This document shows positions 13,990-18,975 of a stretch of DNA of 18,975 nt, in pieces (position 1 is the first letter of the stretch; every line of letters starts with the position of its first letter). Source of the DNA: Lachnospiraceae bacterium (GTDB taxonomy: Bacteria > Bacillota_A > Clostridia > Lachnospirales > Lachnospiraceae); contig JAGCZE010000468.1 of the NCBI GenBank assembly GCA_017960415.1, positions 1-18,975 on the forward strand, in the 5' to 3' direction. The notes beneath the pieces were generated by a model that was given only the letters and a program-made list of their open reading frames with translations, searched no databases and was not told where the DNA came from. The position numbers were made by a program, and so were the translations under genes.

Positions 13990-14054
13990 TGTTGAAGTAG
14001 CGCTTTGATGCAAATCTTATCACAATTTTCAGGGAAAGCGCTTATTCTTCAACA
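13990..14054 (+). other. Long hairpin at the start of the phosphate-transporter leader
   Basis: TGTTGAAG (13990-13997) pairs with CTTCAACA (14047-14054), and GCGCTTT (14000-14006) with AAAGCGC (14035-14041). Internal loops of 2 and 5 nt separate the helices and the apical loop is 28 nt. It begins at the predicted transcription start and is not followed by a T-tract, so it is not a terminator. It could stabilise the mRNA 5' end, be a regulatory RNA, or be a DNA-level operator. Confidence 0.6.
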
Positions 14055-14059
14055 TTATA

Positions 14060-14073
14060 AATTGTGAACAATT
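14060..14073. promoter_or_regulatory. Short palindrome just before the phosphate-transporter ribosome binding site
   Basis: AATTGT-GA-ACAATT is an exact 6-bp inverted repeat with a 2-bp centre, ending about 7 bp before GAGG (14080-14083) that serves the ATG at 14091. It may be an operator half of the leader control region, but palindromes of this length occur by chance. Confidence 0.3.
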
Positions 14074-14090
14074 CGGTGTGAGGTATCGAT

Positions 14091-15875
14091 ATGAGCATAC
14101 TTTCGGTTTTCCAGCTGATAGGCGGGATCGGTCTGTTCCTGTACGGAATGAAATATCTGGGAGCGTCGCTGCAGAATGTTGCGGGCGCAAGGCTAGAAAA
14201 AACTCTTGAGAAATTTACGGATAACCGTGTGAAGGGATTCAGCCTCGGCATTTTGGTCACAGCCCTGATCCAGAGCTCGTCGGCGACCACGATCATGCTC
14301 GTCGGCTTCGTGAACGCAGGCTTTATGAAACTCATTCAGGCCATTCCCGTCCTGCTCGGAGCCAATATCGGTACTACCGTTACCGGTCAGATCCTGCGTC
14401 TGGGCGATGTTTCGGGCGACGGTGCCGCATTCCTTACATACATTAAGCCTTCTTCGTTCGCTCCGTTGCTTATAGGAGTTTCGGCGTTCATCATGCTTAT
14501 CGTCAAAAATAAGAAGGCAAATAATATCGCAGCCATTCTTATGGGCTTCGGCATTATATTCTTCGGAATGACAACGATGGAGAATGCGTTGAGTCCCCTG
14601 TCTTCATCAGAAAAATTCAGAGATATATTTACCGGGTTCTCAAATCCTCTCATCGGCGTATTCATGGGTATCCTGCTCGCGATGATCCTCCAGAGCTCAT
14701 CAGCTGCCGTCGGTATCGTACAGGCGATCGCGGCGGCTACCGGAGAGGTTACGTTTTCGATCGCAGCTCCGATGATCATCGGTATCAGTATAGGTAAGCT
14801 GATCACCGTCCTGCTTTCAAGCATCGGTACAAAACGCGAGGCCCAGCAGGTTACGACATCTCAGATCCTTATATGCAGTTTCGGTGCTGTTCTCGGTCTT
14901 ATCGTGATTTATCTGATCTTGAAGCCTCTAGGCATCATCGACTGGAATATGCCCATGAACCGTGGTCGGATCGCTGATCTGAATACAGCCTACAATGTCA
15001 TCGCTTCTATTGTGATGCTTCCGTTCTGCGGATTCTACGCCCGGCTTGCGGAGAAGCTTCGTCCCGCAGCCAAAACAAACGAGATCGACGAGGCGCTCTC
15101 GGGACTTACCGATCTGCTCTTAAAAACCCCTTCGGTTGCGCTCAGCCAGTGCCGCAGCGTCATGAACAATATGGGTAATGTTGCTGTTGAAAATTACAGT
15201 CTCGCGATCATGATGCATGACAAATATGATGAGCCAACCATCGAAAAGATCAATGATAACGAGAGATTCCTCGACAAAGCCGAAACAGTGCTTTCCGACT
15301 ATATGGTCAAGGTTACATCCCTTAGCCTGCGTCCCGAAGATATCAAGCTCACGACCGAGATAATACACAGTATCATGGATTTTGAGCGTATCGGCGATCA
15401 CTGTGTCAAGCTCTCTGATGTGGCAGCTTACAACCACGACTCCAAGATCTTTTTTTCAAATGTAGCCAAGGAAGAGCTCGTGCTCATTGCCGATGCGGTA
15501 AATGAGATACTCCTGACGACCGTCAGCGCATTTACGAACGACGAAGAAGAAAAGGCGCTCCGTGTAGAGCCCCTTTCCAAGATCATCAACAATATGGGTG
15601 AAACGATCAAAGCCAATCATGTACGCCGTCTCCAGGCAGGCGACTGCTCTGTTCAGGCCGGAATTTCCTTAGTCGAGCTTCTGACCAGCTTTGACCGTAT
15701 AGCGGCATACTGCTCCAATATCGCGCTTCATATCATAGAGAAGCATACCTCGGGCTCAGGCTTTGATATCCACGGCTATGCCAAGGATATGCGTGCCAAC
15801 AGCCCCAAATACAAGGATTACTATTTTGAATATGCAAAGAAGTACGAAGCCCCGCTCACCGATAAAATGAACTGA
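14091..15875 (+). CDS. Na+/phosphate cotransporter with C-terminal PhoU-like domain (NptA/YjbB type)
   Basis: This membrane protein of 594 residues couples sodium to phosphate movement. The N-terminal half (1-320) is a duplicated Na/Pi-cotransporter fold: the first copy has QSSSATT at 61-67 and GANIGTTVTG at 90-99, the second QSSSA at 201-205. The matching second loop reads GISIGKLITVLLSSIG, lacking the NIGT form seen in copy one. The C-terminal part (about 340-550) is PhoU-like, with a metal-site motif MDFERIGDHC around 429-438. The start has GAGG 7 nt upstream. It is the only plus-strand gene, divergent from DUF1846, with a structured leader and no obvious Pho box. It ends 8 bp from the convergent dapL stop with no clear terminator. 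Import or export cannot be decided from sequence. Confidence 0.93.
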   Translation: MSILSVFQLIGGIGLFLYGMKYLGASLQNVAGARLEKTLEKFTDNRVKGFSLGILVTALIQSSSATTIMLVGFVNAGFMKLIQAIPVLLGANIGTTVTGQILRLGDVSGDGAAFLTYIKPSSFAPLLIGVSAFIMLIVKNKKANNIAAILMGFGIIFFGMTTMENALSPLSSSEKFRDIFTGFSNPLIGVFMGILLAMILQSSSAAVGIVQAIAAATGEVTFSIAAPMIIGISIGKLITVLLSSIGTKREAQQVTTSQILICSFGAVLGLIVIYLILKPLGIIDWNMPMNRGRIADLNTAYNVIASIVMLPFCGFYARLAEKLRPAAKTNEIDEALSGLTDLLLKTPSVALSQCRSVMNNMGNVAVENYSLAIMMHDKYDEPTIEKINDNERFLDKAETVLSDYMVKVTSLSLRPEDIKLTTEIIHSIMDFERIGDHCVKLSDVAAYNHDSKIFFSNVAKEELVLIADAVNEILLTTVSAFTNDEEEKALRVEPLSKIINNMGETIKANHVRRLQAGDCSVQAGISLVELLTSFDRIAAYCSNIALHIIEKHTSGSGFDIHGYAKDMRANSPKYKDYYFEYAKKYEAPLTDKMN

Positions 15876-15883
15876 TCTTCCGT

Positions 15884-17173
15884 TCAGCTTTTCCAGAGCT
15901 CATAGATGCGTCTGGCCGCTTCCGCGGTATCTTCGGGGCTTCCGAAGGATGAGAAACGGAAAAAGCCTTCGCCGCAGCTTCCGAAGCCGGCACCGGGGGT
16001 TCCGACCACCTGTATCTCGTTTAAGAGAAGGTCAAAGCATTCCCAGCTCTTGAGGCCGTTCGGGCACTGCATCCATACATAAGGCGCGTTCTTTCCGCCG
16101 AAGTATTTGATTTTTGCTGCGTCAAGCGCTCTCATGAGCCGCCTGGCGTTTTCTTTATAGATCGCGATATTGGCTTTGATCTGCTCCTGGCCCTTTTCGG
16201 TAAATACCGCTTCGGCGCCGCGCTGGATGATATAGGAGACTCCGTTGGTCTTGGTCGTGCGGTTCCTGACCCACATATCGCGCAGGCTCATGCCCGATCT
16301 TACCAGATTTGTGGGGATCACGGTATATCCGCATCTTGTTCCGGTGAATCCTGCTGTCTTCGACAATGAGCATATCTCTATCGCGCAGTTCCTTGCTCCC
16401 TCTATTTCATAGATCGAATGGGGTACATCCGGTTCTTCGATAAACGCCTCATAGGCTGCATCAAAGAGGATGACCGCCCCGTTTTTATTGGCATAGTCCA
16501 CCCACTCCGTCAGCCGGGCTTTGTTCATGACCGCACCGGTCGGGTTGTTCGGAGAGCAGATATATATTACATCAGGCTTTTCTTTCGCGCTGTTTTCTGT
16601 AGTTTCCGCTTCAGCCGGAACTATATTCTGAGATGCATCATAGTTGGCTTCATTAGGTGCTCCCGAGCTCTTTCCGTCTGCCTCCAGCTTCCCGGGTAGC
16701 GGTATGAAGCCGGTTTCGGCGCCGGTAGCAAGATGGATTATCTTCCTACCTGCCATGATATTGGCGTCCACATATGCCGGATATGCCGGTTCCATAATAA
16801 GTGCGGTGGTTTCTCCGTATGCGAACAGATCCAGGATATCGCCGAGCTCATCGCTTGCTCCGCTGGATACAAAGACTTCGTCTTCAGAAAGCTCCACTCC
16901 GCGTTTTTTATAATGTCCGGCGATCGCATGGCGTAGAAATGCTGCTCCGCACTCATTCATATAACCGTGAAATGTGTCGGCACTTGCCTGATCGTCAACT
17001 GCCCTGTGCAGTGCCTTGATCACCTCATCAGCAAGCGGCAGCGTAACGTCTCCGATCCCGAGCCTGTAGATATGTTTATCGGGATTTGCATCCTGATAAG
17101 CCTTTACTTTCATTGCAATGTTCCTGAAGAGATAAGACTCCTGCAGGTTTCCGTAATTTATATTGGGTTTCAT
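15884..17173 (-). CDS. dapL: LL-diaminopimelate aminotransferase
   Basis: This pyridoxal-phosphate enzyme converts tetrahydrodipicolinate directly to LL-diaminopimelate for lysine and peptidoglycan, in the short DapL route of clostridia, plants and chlamydiae. It has 429 residues, class I/II aminotransferase fold. SPNNPTGA lies at 207-214, FDAAYEAF near 237, and the PLP lysine is Lys272 in SLSKTAGFTGTR. GFGSCGEGFFRFSSFG near the C-terminus supplies the carboxylate-binding arginine. Residues about 162-199 are an acidic, Gly/Ser/Ala/Glu-rich insertion between the GFIPLP and DVIYICSPNN core strands, making it slightly longer than typical family members of about 410. The ATG at 17173 follows GGAG by 8 nt. 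It lies 24 bp after pyrG, probably in one transcript, and converges on the phosphate transporter. Confidence 0.94.
   Translation of the reverse strand: MKPNINYGNLQESYLFRNIAMKVKAYQDANPDKHIYRLGIGDVTLPLADEVIKALHRAVDDQASADTFHGYMNECGAAFLRHAIAGHYKKRGVELSEDEVFVSSGASDELGDILDLFAYGETTALIMEPAYPAYVDANIMAGRKIIHLATGAETGFIPLPGKLEADGKSSGAPNEANYDASQNIVPAEAETTENSAKEKPDVIYICSPNNPTGAVMNKARLTEWVDYANKNGAVILFDAAYEAFIEEPDVPHSIYEIEGARNCAIEICSLSKTAGFTGTRCGYTVIPTNLVRSGMSLRDMWVRNRTTKTNGVSYIIQRGAEAVFTEKGQEQIKANIAIYKENARRLMRALDAAKIKYFGGKNAPYVWMQCPNGLKSWECFDLLLNEIQVVGTPGAGFGSCGEGFFRFSSFGSPEDTAEAARRIYELWKS
16577..16690 (-). other. In-frame hydrophilic insertion within dapL
   Basis: This segment encodes about 38 residues rich in Ala, Glu, Ser, Asn and Lys with no hydrophobic core, placed at a surface turn before the conserved DVIYICSPNNPTGA strand. 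From memory of the family this loop is normally a few residues. The reading frame is intact and no palindrome or flanking direct repeat was visible. Exact edges are approximate. Confidence 0.6.
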
Positions 17174-17197
17174 TTATATTTCTCCATGTTAAACCTG

Positions 17198-18958
<1,761 letters not shown>

Positions 18959-18975
18959 TTAATCAGCCTCCTCCC

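Overview
The window reads as a chromosomal segment of an anaerobic, saccharolytic Clostridia member, most likely Lachnospiraceae (Butyrivibrio/Roseburia/Eubacterium type). This is inferred from lipoprotein solute-binding proteins with Ser/Gly/Asn-rich linkers, strong GGAGG ribosome binding sites, YesM/YesN-type two-component regulation, dapL-type lysine synthesis and a DUF1846 gene. All genes are on the minus strand except the phosphate transporter at 14091-15875. I saw no rRNA, tRNA, CRISPR array, insertion sequence or phage gene.

Region 1 (1-2925): a maltodextrin/starch-oligosaccharide importer. A MalE-like lipoprotein with two C-terminal SusE/SusF-like carbohydrate-binding modules is followed by a terminator-like hairpin, a second structured hairpin, and a MalF-like permease that runs off the left edge. 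The malE promoter (TTGACA, 17 bp, TATTTT) has a LacI/MalR-type palindromic operator just downstream of the -10.

Region 2 (2984-9075): a complete galactofuranose/pentose-type importer (YtfQ-YtfR-YtfT-YjfF family), transcribed as first binding protein, ATPase, two different permeases, second binding protein. The last four genes are tightly coupled (ATGA overlaps or a 1-nt gap). A hairpin separates the first binding protein from the ATPase, and a strong intrinsic terminator lies beyond the second binding protein. The second binding protein, not the first, keeps the canonical YtfQ motifs.

Region 3 (9191-13935): regulators just upstream of the importer, namely a YesM-type histidine kinase and a YesN-type AraC response regulator that overlap by 4 nt. 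Only 24 bp further upstream is a DUF1846 gene of unknown function. It has a consensus promoter and a leader of about 130 nt containing a terminator-like hairpin, so the DUF1846 and two-component genes may form one attenuated transcript.

Region 4 (13956-15875): a divergent Na+/phosphate cotransporter fused to a PhoU-like domain, with a good promoter and a long hairpin at the start of its leader.

Region 5 (15884-18958): pyrG (CTP synthase) then dapL (LL-diaminopimelate aminotransferase), 24 bp apart and convergent with the phosphate transporter. Both enzymes carry hydrophilic, low-complexity in-frame insertions of about 38 residues inside otherwise conserved cores, which is the oddest protein-level feature here.

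The best candidates for something undescribed are the DUF1846 leader, the DUF1846/two-component/dual-binding-protein locus, and the matching insertions in PyrG and DapL. None can be proved from this sequence alone.
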